From: Membranipora membranacea
Taxonomy: Eukaryota; Bryozoa; Gymnolaemata; Cheilostomatida; Membraniporidae
NCBI GenBank assembly: GCA_914767715.1
Contig: OU612065.1
Location: forward strand, 8,060,001-8,124,000
Length of the DNA stretch: 64,000 nucleotides
Reading direction: 5' to 3'
This document shows positions 13,701 through 26,865 of the stretch, in pieces. Numbering within the stretch: the stretch's first letter is position 1; every line of letters starts with the position of its first letter. The translations under genes and the position numbers were made by a program. The notes under the pieces were generated by a model. It had not been told where the DNA came from. It saw only the letters and a program-made list of their open reading frames with translations, and searched no databases.

Positions 13701-16700
13701 CATACTCATTTACTACTGCACAGTGCGTGATAGAAGATTGAATTCAGCTGCTATGAGCACACATCGAGGCATGATTCGTGGTAGACCGGCTCGACCAATG
13801 TCGGTCGATGACAACTATAGCCCTGTAACACGTGTTCCTGCAGTTCCAGGCGCTTGTTCTCAGGCTATGCACCAGTCACACAACCATCGCTGTAGCTCAG
13901 CTAGCCACCATCTGCAGCTCACAACTCAATCTGCTAGGCCTGCCAGTAGAACGAGTAGAACTAGTGAGTAGATGGTAGTCAGAATGTATGTTAGCTAACA
14001 CAGCTCACACTTTAGCGCACCTTGGTAGTCAGAATGTCTTCCAACCCGCTTGGCTTGCTTCTAACATGCACGCAAAACAGTTTGATTGCAACAACTTTCA
14101 TGTCTCTTTGACTATGATGGTGATTGTGTTGTTGGCTCTGTTGTGAAGGCATATTAACCTCTAAACGTCACCGTTCCAATCATGAACATTCTATATGTGC
14201 ATCTCGTGTTCATGTTATATCCCCGCACATCTTATCATATCTATTCAATTCAATGGCACAGTTAGCCCAGTTTTAACTTATCTTAGAACTTGCATGTCTC
14301 TCAAACCCCCTAAGCTGCTTACCTGGCTCTGATTGCTTATTATCTATGTTTGCCCACCAATGTTGATGATGCTTTAATTTCTTTAAATGATGCTATAATT
14401 TGCTCGGCTCCCTCATCACGTAATAACTCATGTATGTTCGGGTTAATGGAGCAAATTGGAAGCAATCACCTTGTCCATGAAGCAATAATTCATTTTGCTG
14501 CAATATCTAGCAATGATTGAACACATAAATGGATTGGTGACATACTATTTTCGGTTTGTCGATGCCGTGCTTGTATTGTATGGTGTAGTGAAACTAATTG
14601 TCTGTGGAATCTGCTCTCACTGTTTTATTATAGATTGCTAACCAACTGCGGCTCCATACCTGTGCACCCTGCAGATTTCATTCTCTCACCCTGCTGCTTG
14701 CCCCACAGAGAGGGAGAGTGAAATACTGCTGCTGCTGCCGCCACCACTGAGGACTCTTTAGATTTTAGGCAATTAACAATAATTTGTTTTGATTTTATTA
14801 TCTACAGCTTCAAACAGCAACCCTGGCTTCTCACAGTTTACACAAAACAATGGTCTGATTATGCCTTGTTTAATGGAGAGACAGAACGCTGCAGCTACTG
14901 TAACAGGCTCCCTCGCCAACAACCCTAATGCTGGGGGTGCAGGTGCTGCTTCTTATTTTGACATTGCTAGTGCAAACCCCACCCTCGCCGCTGCTGCTGC
15001 AGGTCATCACTTGACCTCTGCTGCTACAGCAGCCGCTTTCCACCAATCACCTCGAGTGACCGAAGCCTTATCTATAAACAACAATGCTAGTCTATTATCG
15101 CATAAAGCTGCAGATCTTCACAGATCGGCTGCAGGTACTTGATTCTGTCTATCTCTCCGGACCACACAGAGCTGCTCTCTAGCAGTCATATGACCTCAGA
15201 GCCAGAATGCAGCTCTGTGGCAGGTCAAAACCTCCTTGTCTATCTAACTGTCCGTAGAATGAGCCAGCTGCGCTAGATGTCAACAGTAACCGTAGATTTA
15301 AAAAAAAATCAAAACACAAAATGTCAATTTCAAAAAATTCATTCCCGTAAGAAAATCATCTAAGGTTCTCGGGTGCTCTCAGAATTTTGACATCAGTATT
15401 GCTGCCGTGTAGAATAACCCCGTCAGTCAGCAGCAGCGTCAAATTGCATCTTAAAGAATTAAGCAGGTGTGTTGATTAGTTTTGTTGGTACAATCCTAGT
15501 TAACTTGTAATTAGCTAAAATGGAATTAAACCCCTAGGCACTAGTGTTTCTGATTAAAATCCTGTTGAGTTCAAATTGGATTTTTGTTTTGAGGGTAAGC
15601 TTGTTTAGCTTAAGCGGATATGGGGGTATATTTTAATCAACTGCTTGTTGAAGGAACGGACTAAATGAAATTAACATTTTGTGTCTCAAGTATAACTTAG
15701 TTTTCTTCTTGCTAGTATACTGGCTTTCTAAACTGAACGAAGAATGACTGCTTGACAATTGAATTTTATCTGGTGTCATATAATTCTAAACAGAAAAGGG
15801 TTCTCGATCTAAATTGAATTTCCCTAACATAATTAGAACTTCATCACAAGTGTGTGCTGGTTCTTCCCAAACGAAGTGACATTTACATAACCTCTGAGCA
15901 CAATATCTTGAGTCTTTTGGCAAGAATATTTGTTGATGTTTAGTTCAGACTGTCACACTACGTAGTACTTTATAATTTTTGTCCATCTACGTTTACTTTT
16001 AGATCAAACCTTCCCAATTTGTCATCCAATAGCCTATTTAGCCTTTAAAAAATGCTTACTACTCATATTTAGCCCAAATCTCAAAATTTTCCAACATAAG
16101 TGATTGCTTTCAATCTAGCATGGCCACAGGAAAATTGGATGTATAAGGTGCATGGTTTGGGCAGTTATTATTCTAAGTTCTCAAAGTCCCCATCCCTAAT
16201 GGCTGTAAAACGTCTTATGGCCAACTCAAAATTGAAAATGAACAACCTCCGGAGCAGAAGACTCCGAAATGTATTGAAATAATGGCGTTAGCTTTCAACA
16301 TAGCAGTTAGATGGAGGCATGCGCGAGTGCGAGTCTGTACACCTTTTTAATCTGAGCATGGTCTATCTAATTCCTGTACTAGCGTGTTACTAGCCTCCGT
16401 GCGTCTGTAATATGGCTTTTGTCGCTCAGATCTCTAACTTGCATATGGAGCTAATCTTCATTTCATAATCCTATTGTTGCTTGCATGTTAGTAACCACTT
16501 CTCAACTGATTGATCATCGTAATGGCCATTGTGAGCCGGTCAATTTTAAATCCAATCTCCCTTGTGCATGCTCATGAGGTTGATGGTCTTGCGTCTACAT
16601 GTACATGTTTACTTTACTTCCAAAAAATCAGTAAATCTGTACATTGGACATGATGATGAGCCAGAATTGATTGCTTTATGATATGCGTTAAGAAAGATCT

Positions 16701-17483
16701 GATTGGTAAGAAGCCTTTTTAAAATAAATGTGAATTTTGATTGCAGTGCTAAATGGTTACCCAGCAGCAGCATACAGTCAGGCTTCACTAGCGGCAGCAG
16801 CAGCTGTAGCAAACCACAGAGCATTCCAGCCAGCTGGCAGTCCTGGACCGCTAGACCAGCTGTATAATACCAATGAGCTGGCCTTGGCTAACTATGGTCA
16901 GCCAACCAGTCCACAGCCAGGCGCTTTCCCCAACCTTGCACTCAACAACAGGGTAAGTGAGCTATGAACTTTGAGGTTAATTGTAAAGGTATGACAGTGC
17001 TTACCTTGCTGAAAACAAGCACAGAAGGATAGAGCAGGCTGATCACAAACTTGTACTCAACTAATCTTGTATAAAATTAGTACCGGAATTAGTCGAATGG
17101 CAGACAATCCAATTTGAAATGTTGATGTTCTGCCCACTTGATATTGTGTGCCTCACATTTAAGTTTGCATCAGGTAGTGAAACAGACAAGGAATGCACTT
17201 AGAAAATGCTCAGTTATTTTCAGCAGCCACTGCACCTAGTACCGGCTAGATCTGTGATAATATTTACTCTCATAGCCTCGCCACCAGTTTGTAAACACTA
17301 GGCCTTCAGATAGCAATGCTATAGCCATATATGTACTCTCTGAGGCGCTAATAACTTGCTCGTTTTAAGTTTTTTTACCTAGCTAAAGATCCTTTGGTGT
17401 TGATAAATAAGCTGACTTAAGGTTTTTTGTTTTGTACACCACAGGGTCTCATAACTACAGCATTCAATGGGGGATACCCATGA
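1778..17483 (+). CDS. msi: Musashi family RNA-binding protein
   Basis: Musashi proteins bind UAG-containing mRNA sites and control translation in neural and stem cells. Coding exons by eye: 1778-1845, 2371-2411, 2659-2740, 3725-3809, 4534-4569, 5703-5798, 7730-7778, 10172-10254, 11598-11658, 13107-13235, 13724-13963, 14808-15134, 16747-16952, 17445-17483; 513 residues, phases all consistent. RRM1 (about 25-104) has RNP2 MFVGGLSW and RNP1 [11 protein letters not shown]2 (about 111-190) has IFVGGLAS and RGFGFVTF, followed by [12 protein letters not shown], a Musashi signature. Residues 200-513 are Ala/Gln/Asn-rich low complexity. The start ATG at 1778 follows an in-frame TAA at 1763; a second Met two codons on is also possible. 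The end, [12 protein letters not shown], resembles the vertebrate Musashi C-terminus as I recall it. The gene is longer than vertebrate MSI1/2 because of exons 11 and 12. Confidence 0.93.
13724..13963 (+). CDS. msi: Musashi exon 11, probable cassette exon
   Basis: This 240-bp exon is flanked by CAG and GTGAGT and is phase 1 at both ends, so it adds exactly 80 codons and can be skipped without a frame change. It encodes an Arg/Ser/His-rich stretch ([11 protein letters not shown], then [12 protein letters not shown]) unlike the Ala/Gln-rich surroundings. I do not recognise it from vertebrate Musashi. Coding status rests on the long open phase and good splice sites. Confidence 0.6.
14808..15134 (+). 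CDS. msi: Musashi exon 12, low-complexity symmetric exon
   Basis: A 327-bp exon, phase 1 on both sides (109 codons), between TCTACAG and GTACTT. It encodes Asn/Ser then Ala-rich sequence with poly-Ala stretches and a His-rich end. Being symmetric it could be skipped alone or together with exon 11. Such Ala-rich tails are usual in Musashi C-terminal regions. Confidence 0.65.
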
Positions 17484-18438
17484 AAGTCAGCCAAAATGCA
17501 GTATCTATACTAATTTATTTATTTATTTGAGGTAAAGATGAGTTTCGTAGAATACCGCGCTTCTCTATCTCCAAATTAGTTCTAGCTCCTGACAATATTA
17601 ATTTTTGTTATGAACTTAGTGCCAGTTGATAGCGGGCAAGAAAAATCAGTAGTGACGCTAACAGTATTAATGATTTTATGTGTAGTATGTTTGAGCATAG
17701 TTGTCATTTTTCAGCCTATTCGTGTAACACGACACCTCCATAAGCTCGCTTGGAGTGAATATAAAATTCCTGAGCGTGTTGATCGCAGGTAAAAAGTTTC
17801 AACTAATTGTAGAGCCACCGCTCGTAGAATTCATATTAGCAATTTTCTGATCTAACTTGATGTGTTTCTTGGACTTAAAGAACCTAGCGACATGTATAAC
17901 ATGTCACAGTAGCAAAATGTGTGCTGTGACCTAACTACTAATCATGAATCTGATGTGCACTCCTGCTTGGTACTATACTGAGGAATTCATTTTTTTTACA
18001 AATGAAAACTGAAAAAAAACGTGGGTTGAAAAATGACAACTGCTTTTGAGGTTTTACCAGTAGAAATACAGTAGATAGTCTCACGGGATAGATATAGACT
18101 CCGTTTGTGTACATCGTAGTTTATAAATATAAGCTAGTTTGAAGATGGAGTATTGTAGTCGATTGCTTTACTGCTATCACTGGAATATTACCTCTGTATA
18201 GTATGATGTTCATAATTAGATGCTTGCTAGCTGATCTGTAACACCAAACCCAATAATTCTTCTGTGGTTGACATTGCATTGCCTCGTAGGCTAGAAATAG
18301 AATGATGACCTGCTAAACCTTTTTTTGATCTATTATACTATGCAAACACATTAGATATTTTCATTGAACTTGCCCAGTTAACACTTATATGCTCGATGTC
18401 GATGTTCTTAATATCTATACATTCCCTTTTTTTGGCAG

Positions 18439-18483
18439 GCTTATGCTAACTCACACAATGGAGGCTATGCAACACTGTACTAA
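18439..18483 (+). CDS. msi: alternative last coding exon of Musashi
   Basis: After a pyrimidine-rich TTTTTTTGGCAG acceptor, phase 0 reads AYANSHNGGYATLY then TAA at 18481. It has the same incoming phase as the 17445 terminal exon, so exon 13 could join to either one. This version gives a 515-residue protein with a different tail; both tails share an N-G-G-Y core. The 3' UTR would run on to AATAAA signals at 19539-19544 and 19625-19630. Use of this exon is inferred. Confidence 0.55.
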   Translation, partial: AYANSHNGGYATLY

Positions 18484-19624
18484 AGAAGCTCGCTGACTCT
18501 GAGCTGACTCTGAGCCGAGCCCACATAGATATTTACTCTCATGTAGTCCCGATACTGGATCGCCTCAGACGTACTAGCCTCGTTTGTGATGCACCACAGA
18601 GATATTTTCAGGGTGTCCTGTGCCCTGCAGCTTTGACTATCAACAGCTATTTTGACTGCCAAGTAGAAATATTTAATTCTAGTTAATAAGAGTAACACCA
18701 TCAGGAAAAACTGACCTATTTATGTTATTTTTGTGAGACATTATTGTTCATGGTTTATCCGATATAAAATTATGATACTATTATTATTACTATTATTATT
18801 TACATGGAACACATATCCGCTTTATTATAGTATATTATGTTTCATATATCTCACTTCCATGTAAACTATATTTGTTTTATACATATTTCATGTGTAAGAT
18901 TGTTTTTAGTTCACATTTTTATCAAAAGGCTTTATTCAAAGGGTTGACTGTTTTGTTACAGGACTGTCTTCGCTAAATATTACTGTTTTAAAAGATTGTT
19001 GCATTTGACAACAAATTTTTTCACTTATCAAATCATAACACCACGGCTTTGACACTATCCTAACCTGTTCAGTTCTGTTTGGTTTGTTTAATCATTTAAT
19101 GCTATACTTTGTTATTACATACACAATATGGACGCATGTTTTCAAAAGGTTCATCCAATTGTACCATGAGAGATTGATAAGCGCTATTTTGTATTACTGG
19201 CAAAAGGGGGTTGGCGCAACACCTTTTGGTTCACTGATACCTGATTGTCAAGTTTGTTTTAATTTTCATCTCTCGTTATGCAGATCCTGTCAAACCTGTG
19301 TGCGAAAAACAATCAATTCAGATGCAATTCTGTCTGGATATACCTCACCTTGACTTGGCATTTTCTTTTATATTATCCACTGTGGAAAATCTTAAAACTA
19401 CTGTAAAATAACTTCATTTTTATTCTTATTATTGTGATAAAAATATTCCCACCAAGATTAATTTTCTATCAGACGTAATTAAATGTACGATCATGTGACG
19501 TTGGGTGGCCAGCTGATTGAAAAAGAGTATATTTTTTGAATAAATATTGATTGCACCATGCGCTTATGCAGCTGTCTGTAACCAGATCCTACTTCGTCGT
19601 GTTGACCTTTTCTTGGTTGTTCAT

Positions 19625-19630
19625 AATAAA
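19625..19630 (+). terminator. candidate polyadenylation signal of Musashi
   Basis: AATAAA, the last canonical signal before the gene-poor region; a second copy is at 19539-19544. Confidence 0.4.
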
Positions 19631-20365
19631 ACATGTTGAAACATGATTCCAGTGATGGTATCAATCTCTATAAGCTCTCTTCTTACATAGGCAAGGGCCT
19701 GATTACTTTTCATTCAACTACTAGATATTGCCGTCATGGTATTCAGGCACAAAACCTATAGTTATAGCTAGCCTGTGTGCTCACATCTTGTGTGTGGAGC
19801 ACAGGTAGGGCTTTGCCACATGTTTCTGAAAGATGTATGGGAATATCAATGCTGAACTAGACTTTCAGAGATGTAAAAGTGACGAGGTAAAGTGACAAAT
19901 CTAAATTTCTGGTCACTCCTCAATTCAATGGACGAGTCCTGCCCTTGTTCTCGAGCCAAAATAGTTTACTACCTGTTTTTTGCTACTTTTTTGTTTAGAA
20001 CTATCGTGTTATTGGAACTTTTCAAATTCACTGCTTGAATGAACCAAGGAGTTAAAGACTCCTTGAATGAACTAACTTCTGAGTGACCAAATCAGGAGCA
20101 TAGGGAAGCAATTTAATAAACCAAAGAGTGAAGGTCTTGAGTAAAGTGCTAACTCATTGAGAATTCAAAGACCACACCATACACTATCAGTCGATCCTAG
20201 TTTTAGACAAAGTTAAATAATATAAAGTTAGTAATAGATCACTGTCTTGGCTCTTCATGAAAGATTTCCCTGCGTGTTGGTAATATTTTTAGCCATGTAT
20301 GTACTCATCGTGCCTGTCCGCCCAGGGAGTTTTGTAAGTTAACCAGCTCTAACTTCCTGTGTAAT

Positions 20366-20396
20366 CAGGGAGGGCAGGTATCTCCCACCCTCCCTG
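20366..20396. repeat. inverted repeat, 9-bp stem
   Basis: CAGGGAGGG at 20366-20374 pairs perfectly with CCCTCCCTG at 20388-20396. The 13 bases between can add only two further G-C pairs. No known function. Confidence 0.5.
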
Positions 20397-22542
20397 GTGT
20401 AATTAATATGGAACATAGAGTTGTGTCTTCATGGAAAATGGGAGGACGACTCTAATATAATAGAACAGATTAGAGAAAGATAGCAATAATTATTATCTCA
20501 CTCCTTTATGATATCCTGACAGAATTGGCTGTTTTTTTTTAACTCAGCTGGTAAATATAAAACACTGATTTTGGCCTGTTTTTGACTTGGACTGCTTTAA
20601 AAAGAGCAATAATCTCGATTCGATTTGACCGTAACTCTGCCTTCCCAAATCCACTCTTTCCATAACACACTGTAATTTTACAAATTTTTACAAAGCATAC
20701 CCCATACCACCAAAGTATATAGTGGATATAGTGGGTGGTCACTGTCTTTGGCAATCTTTTTAAAATGGGTAATGGATTAATTAAAAATAAGATTGCTAGA
20801 GGGCAAAGCTATTACAGGGACATTCAGATGGAATAATATGGTACATCTGGTAAAAAAACATTTTGTGGTCCATTCTTGAACTATCCCTAGATTTTGTTTC
20901 ATAGAATCAGATGAAAACTGGCAATACACACTTGCACCATACCAAATCACTGTTTGAATCCTGGCACTGTAAAATTGCACAGACCAGTAGAGTTCATGCC
21001 AAGCTTGTGGAGTTGTCTCATCAAAAGGTTACAGCTCTTGGTAACACTATTTTTACATGAGGGATAAAATTCATATGATCATCAATTGTGACAACCAGAA
21101 TCTTCAATCCCTTTGATGATTAATGCAAGAGTTTTAAAAAATCGCAGGGTTTTTAGAAGACTGACGTTGGTTAAGATGAAAATTTTTTACTGCAGTTTTG
21201 TCAGCACTCAGCAGCATGTTGTTGTTAGTTGACCACAGGGTAGTGTGCTTGATGGCAGTCGCCACAGAACAGTCAGAGTTTCTCGGTACAGGTATGCATA
21301 CTCCACCACCTTTTAACCAGGAACTACCGTAGAACCATCATGCTTCTCTGCATGGTTTTTCACTCATTACTTCTGGGCCCATTGGTCAATGACCTTCTTT
21401 CACATTATATCCATCAATGTCTTAAATTACATTTATTGTAAAATTTTGAGGATGGATGCGCATAACTTCCTGAGATATAGCCAGATAAAAAAAGCTCCTC
21501 TCGATTTTGTTTATTTGCTCCCTGAAGGTCACATGACTTGTCACAACGTAACGTAATTTCAGTCTGATGAAAGTATTGGCTGCTGTGATAATAGCTTTCA
21601 TGGTAGCGATAAAGATAGCTTAGGAAATTAATCTTGAGCTATTCTACAAACTTCATGAATTTCCATGTACACGACGAGTACACCCCATCATCTCAACACC
21701 TTCTTCCTCACAATCACATAATATACAAATCTGATGGTGCCTTATCCGCAATGAAAACATCTAGTCCAATGACAGCCACTGCAAAATGTGGCTAGAAATG
21801 CAGCTTCACTTAGAAAATTTGCCAGACAAGGTCTGAAAGTTGATAGCAATGGTGATAATGTGTCTATATAATGGCGTACAAAAGCGAGTAATTGCCAAAG
21901 ACACTGCCAGAAATTCGAACAGTGAGCAATAAATAATGATATGGCTTGCAAAATATGATAGATCACATCAGAATGAGTGAGAATGAGTCTGCTATCATTA
22001 ATTGACGAGAAACAGCTAAAAACGGTTGCAGTAAACCGTTCATCACCCATATAAACTATCATTATAACAAAAGCACTTTTTTCCATCTTGTTGCTATAGT
22101 GTATTGTACTCACCAGTTCAGTGGTCGTTTGGCTCTCTAGTTTATCTAGCTCAGTTTAGTGTCTCTCTGTAGTGTCCTCTCACCCTCGTGGTTCTCACGC
22201 ATCTCCCGTGCGCAGCCCGGAAGTCTCCCTTCCTCTATACTGCAGGTAGTCCCTATCTATAGCTCCTTGACCTTGGTTCCTATATCTCGGACTACACTAC
22301 AGTTGCCACCTTGAAAACTGGCTTCAGGGATTCGTAAAGATCTGATTTTTTTATGTTCTGACTTTGTAATGACCGCACATAGCAAACGCAAGTTTTCATA
22401 CACTATGGTTCCATGGATCAATTATGTAAGGATTTCAGTAGTAATCGCCCCATGGAAATGGCATTAAAGTCAAATTCCGATTGTGACGAATGACTTTTTG
22501 GCCGCGAATATTCAAACCGTGTTTATTCGACCTATTTCCTAA

Positions 22543-22625
22543 TTGGCGTTGTGGCCGTATGGTTAGCGGCGCTTGCAAACAAAGCCTTCAAAGGGATTTA
22601 ATGCGGGAGGCTGGGGTTCAAGGCG
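22543..22625 (+). repeat. tRNA-like (pol III promoter) core within MITE-like element
   Basis: The segment has a box A-like TGGCCGTATGGTTAGCGGC, in which GCCG/CGGC can form a D-stem, and a box B-like GGGTTCAAGGC about 50 bases on. The long spacing recalls class II (Ser/Leu) tRNAs. The T-arm pairing is poor, so this is a tRNA-derived relic or SINE head rather than a working tRNA gene. Confidence 0.45.
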
Positions 22626-22658
22626 CGTCAGATTCTTTTCATGTTTTTCCCATCATGG

Positions 22659-22691
22659 GAATGGTTAGAATCCACTGGATTCTAACCATTC
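22659..22691. repeat. perfect palindrome, 16-bp arms
   Basis: GAATGGTTAGAATCCA, one base, then its exact reverse complement. It lies inside the right end of the MITE-like element and would form a very stable hairpin or cruciform. It may be a subterminal repeat used in mobilisation. Confidence 0.85.
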
Positions 22692-25600
22692 GAAATTGGA
22701 GTGAACCACAAAATCGACCCATGGAACCATAGTGATTAACTCTGAGTTAGGCATTGTTTGAATGGTAGGACATCTAAATTTAACATTATAGTTCATTAAA
22801 AAAGCTCTGACGCATTTAAAAACCCAAATCACGATTTTTTTATCTTTCCACTCTGCCAGCTGGGTGTTAAGCATTTATCTGCTTATTGTGGAAATTATGA
22901 AAGGTACAGCATTATCACCATTGTGATCAGCTCATAAAACTCTACCAGAAATAATCCTTAGCCACCAAATTTTCTGAATGGAAGTGAAAGATGGAGGTCA
23001 CTGTTTTTCTAGGGATTACCCAAAAATGACTATGACACTATGTCCTGTCACCAGAATAATTGTCACCTGTAGAAGTTGGTTTGTGATAGCAAAGATAGAT
23101 AAAAATAAATGAAAATCTTTTTGATAGGATCTTTTCAAAGTCATTGACTTCTCCGTGCTGATACACTGATTATGCAAACTGATACAAAAACAACATTATA
23201 CGTTATGAATTATAAATTCATTCCTTTATCCTAATATAGATAGAGATCTATCATTAATTGATATAGAGTGGATGGAGACAATGCGATGACGTCTGCAAAT
23301 TTTTCGCAACAGGGATGGAATTTGCACATTCATCAACCTTCTTTCTATAAATGTTTTTGGTAAATGTAGGTGAACTGAATGAGAAACTTGTGAAATCATG
23401 CAGCAGACAGTTTACCAACATGGATCACTTTTTTCTGTTTAATTTAATGGTGTGAACAAAGGTTCTTAATTGTTAGGAATCGTTTGAAATAGCCATGGCC
23501 TTGGATTAGTTATCATATGGGTTTGTGTTCTGCCTACTTGAAAACAAGGTATTGTCCTGTTTATTATCCTTCGTGTCCTGATTTGATATCTCTGAAAGTG
23601 TCCTCTCACCCTGTTTGATGTGATTTGATATACAAGATAAATATGATGAAAATATTTGTGGCTTGTCCACATAAAAATAAGGATGACGCTACAAGAAGTC
23701 TTGATATACACTTGAAAATTGCTTTTAAAGTGATAGTACGATCCGTCTTGCCTGTGTTTACATAAAGGTACACAACTTAGAACGAGTGTCACGCTGGGAC
23801 CAACTGATTGCCCGTATGGTTTTGGTGAAGAATTGTTTTCCGACCACTCCTAGCCGACTGTAATTAAACCTGACAGAAATAGGGCTCGACTTGTACAAAA
23901 CTGTCTCTAAAATCCATATAGATAAGTAAACCCAAACGCTGATATTTCATATGTGATTAATGGCTTCCATATACTGCCTCCCTCCCGTAGTCTGTTTGCA
24001 AATTTCACAGCTAACAGAAACTCACAGCTCTAAACTTATGAGACCTCTAAGTCTCAGACTCTCAGTGTTAGATCATGTCCCAAACTCTCTGGTTAGACTT
24101 GCGGATTTACCAAGGCAGACCAACCTTCCCTGGCCCAGTTGATAATATTACAACACTACTTTGGAGTTGTCTATCAATGAAGGTAATAATCTTTATTGCA
24201 CAAATTGATTATCCAATGATATTCCAACTGAAAATTTATTGACCAATCAAATCATTTGATATATTAGTAAATAATGAGTGTGACTGATATAATAAGTTAC
24301 TAAGAGCTGAAAACTAGCTGAGGTAACAAACTGAGGAGTGGCTATATCTCTCAATATTTAGTTCCGTGAAGGAGTTCACACAAAAACAGAGTCTTCACAT
24401 CTCAAGTGAGTGTATGTTAAATTGTTCAACCATAAATGCATGAGTATACTCTGAGGTTGTAGGTTAGCAGGATTTAGAATAGTCAATAGGCTTGTTTGTT
24501 GTTTTGATTATATATAATCCATAATGCTTTTGATTGATAGTGTGGTTATGGATGAGACTGAATATGATGTCCTTGCTATAATACACCTTGATATGGTATT
24601 TTATTTATTTTGAAAAAAGAAAATACTTACATTAGGCGAGTCAATTATTATTAATTGTTGTTATTATGGATAGTAAGTAAGTGGACAGGGAGAATTCTGT
24701 TGTTTTAGCAATGGTTTTAATAATGTGATAACTAAATACCAACCAAATATAGGCATAGGCCTATTATATGATCATATCTAGGCTTTTGCCATGGGTTGTG
24801 GTGCCTATCAATATCATATTAAAGGTTCTTTCTTATTCTTACATCGAATTTGACGTGCTTACCGTTGGCCATAACTTACAGATTTGTCGATTATTTCAAT
24901 CTGGTCAACCAGTCCAGTAGTGAAGTGGGAGTTTTTCCTTGAAATAGTCAAAGATTTTGATAGTTAATCACGGTCTGAAAAAAGCCAGGTCCCCCGTATA
25001 AAACAGACGTAACTCTTTCCCTGTGAATGTGTCATTAGCAAATTCTATAGTTTACCTGGTGAGTACATGAAAATTACCCATATTTCCAATGTCCAACAAT
25101 GAGTTGATTTTAATGATGTTATATCTGGAGTCATGGCCTCGTGTGTCACCACAAGTAGGGTGTTTCTGACTGGGACCCTTCATACTTTTTCAGTTATAGG
25201 CCATAATAAATATCAGACGTTCTTTACCTATGTTTATGAGATCAGGGAGAGTTCTCTCTAAGTCGTAGAACCCATAGAGCTCCAACAATCAATATGTAAT
25301 CATCTTTATACACATAAATAATAATTAGAAACCTATCATAAAGCATATGTCCTCCTGCTCATACAATCTCTCTGCCATCAGTATCATCAATGATCTGAAA
25401 AGAAGTTCATCGATGTCAACATGAAAACTCGTTGCTAGAATATGAAGAGGCTATCTTATTTTCATTTACAGCGGTTTGAAACTTTAACATCTGATACGCA
25501 GTTGAAATTGAAATGTTGTATATCATCATATCATTAACAACTAAATGCCCCCTTGCCTCTTATAATCTGCTCAATGGAGTAATAGGGCTGTGCCTGCCTG

Positions 25601-26865
25601 ATTAAGCTGTAGCTCTACGTAACGATGTAATCACAGGCCGATGGCATGTCTAGACATGCTAGGCCGATCTCACACTGCTACACAGGCCTATGAGTTAGTA
25701 CTCAATGGTTTAGTGAGTCATAGTGGGGTAATAAATCAGGTGCCTAGATTGACCAATTAACTCCCTCAGTTCAATTGATTCGATTGACCAATGATATTTA
25801 ATGGGCGTGTTAACAAATGACCGGATATAGTGATGTCATATTAAATCCGGGTCTTTATCACTTAGAATCTTCACCAAATAAAATTTCATTCTTCTGTAAA
25901 ATTGATTTTCCTATGCTAAGCTATACTATGGATGTCATGTCAGGTCAGCTTCCATTTCCAAGTGATACAGCTATTACCTTCCATATTTTCACTACAGCAC
26001 CACTCCTATCTTTGTAGTTATGGTCTTTTTTATCATAAATAGGAGGATGTGATTTAACTACAGATATTATCAACTCCTCCATTTTTGATAGCCTGTCACG
26101 ATTTGATAGATGACGTGTTTAACCGCGTAATTATTGAAGCAAGCAATCAACAACCAATCAGCATAGAGGATCGTCTAGATCACTCGGGCAAAAGACCAAC
26201 AAGTTCGATGTCCACTTATCATGAGTGTACTCGTGCAGATCCACCGATTAACCACTCGTGACCCCAAATCGATGTAAAAATCGTTACGTGGAGCTACAGC
26301 TTAACATCATTGCGGACTCCTGCCGTAAATAATGCAGAGTCACACTGAGAATAATTAATTAGACTGACCTCATAGAACTATGGGCTATTTAAGGAATGAG
26401 CCTATGGAGCAATGGCTACATCATGATAAGTTACTACCTCACTTTCTGAAAAGTTTACAAAAAAAGATGTGACACCAACTTTTTTTGTAACTATGAAATA
26501 TTAACTATTAATAAGGGCTTCCCTCAAACCAAAGCATTTGTCAGACATGCACCTATTGTTGCACTAGATGTGTGCTTTTTATTGTACATTTATAAAAAAT
26601 TCAAAGCTCCCTGCGTAAGATTCATGAATAGCGAATAGCGTGAGGAAATGCCTTCTTCATGAATGTGACCTTAGATAAATTCAGGTATCATGTCATTTTG
26701 AAGTATTGAGTTGACTCTTCTGTTCAAACTCAAGTAGAAAGTCCATTATAAAGCCATATGTACTAATTGTATTACAATATATGGATGGTCGATCATTATA
26801 CCATAGGCCTACAACAATTTGCTGTTGGTTTCAGTTTGGTTGGTGAAAATTGATAATAAATGTTG

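Larger units (their letters stand above)
17484..19630 (+). other. msi: Musashi 3' UTR region with alternative exon inside
   Basis: After the stop at 17481 there is AT-rich sequence without coding signal until the alternative exon at 18439, then about 1.1 kb of AT-rich sequence. AATAAA occurs at 19539-19544 and 19625-19630, the second being the likely distal end of the longer transcript. A short open frame at 19084-19353 shows no recognisable protein and is taken as UTR. Confidence 0.5.
22401..22734. mobile_element. MITE-like element with CACTA-type terminal inverted repeats
   Basis: The ends are perfect 16-bp inverted repeats: CACTATGGTTCCATGG at 22401-22416 and its complement at 22719-22734. 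Similarity continues inward for about ten more bases with a few mismatches. At 334 bp with no transposase it is a non-autonomous element. The terminal CACTA resembles the CACTA/EnSpm superfamily, but flanking bases (ATA before, ATT after) do not give a clean target duplication. Inside lie a tRNA-like segment and a perfect 16-bp-arm palindrome, both listed separately. Confidence 0.6.

Noticed and set aside
19084-19353. 89-residue open frame after Musashi
   Set aside because: Lies in the presumed 3' UTR before the polyadenylation signals, no similarity, no splice sites needed.
21742-22113. 123-residue minus-strand open frame
   Set aside because: No domain, signal or neighbouring exon; the Cys/Phe-rich composition looks like chance.
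22490-22732. 80-residue open frame
   Set aside because: It lies wholly inside the MITE-like element and crosses its tRNA-like core and palindrome.
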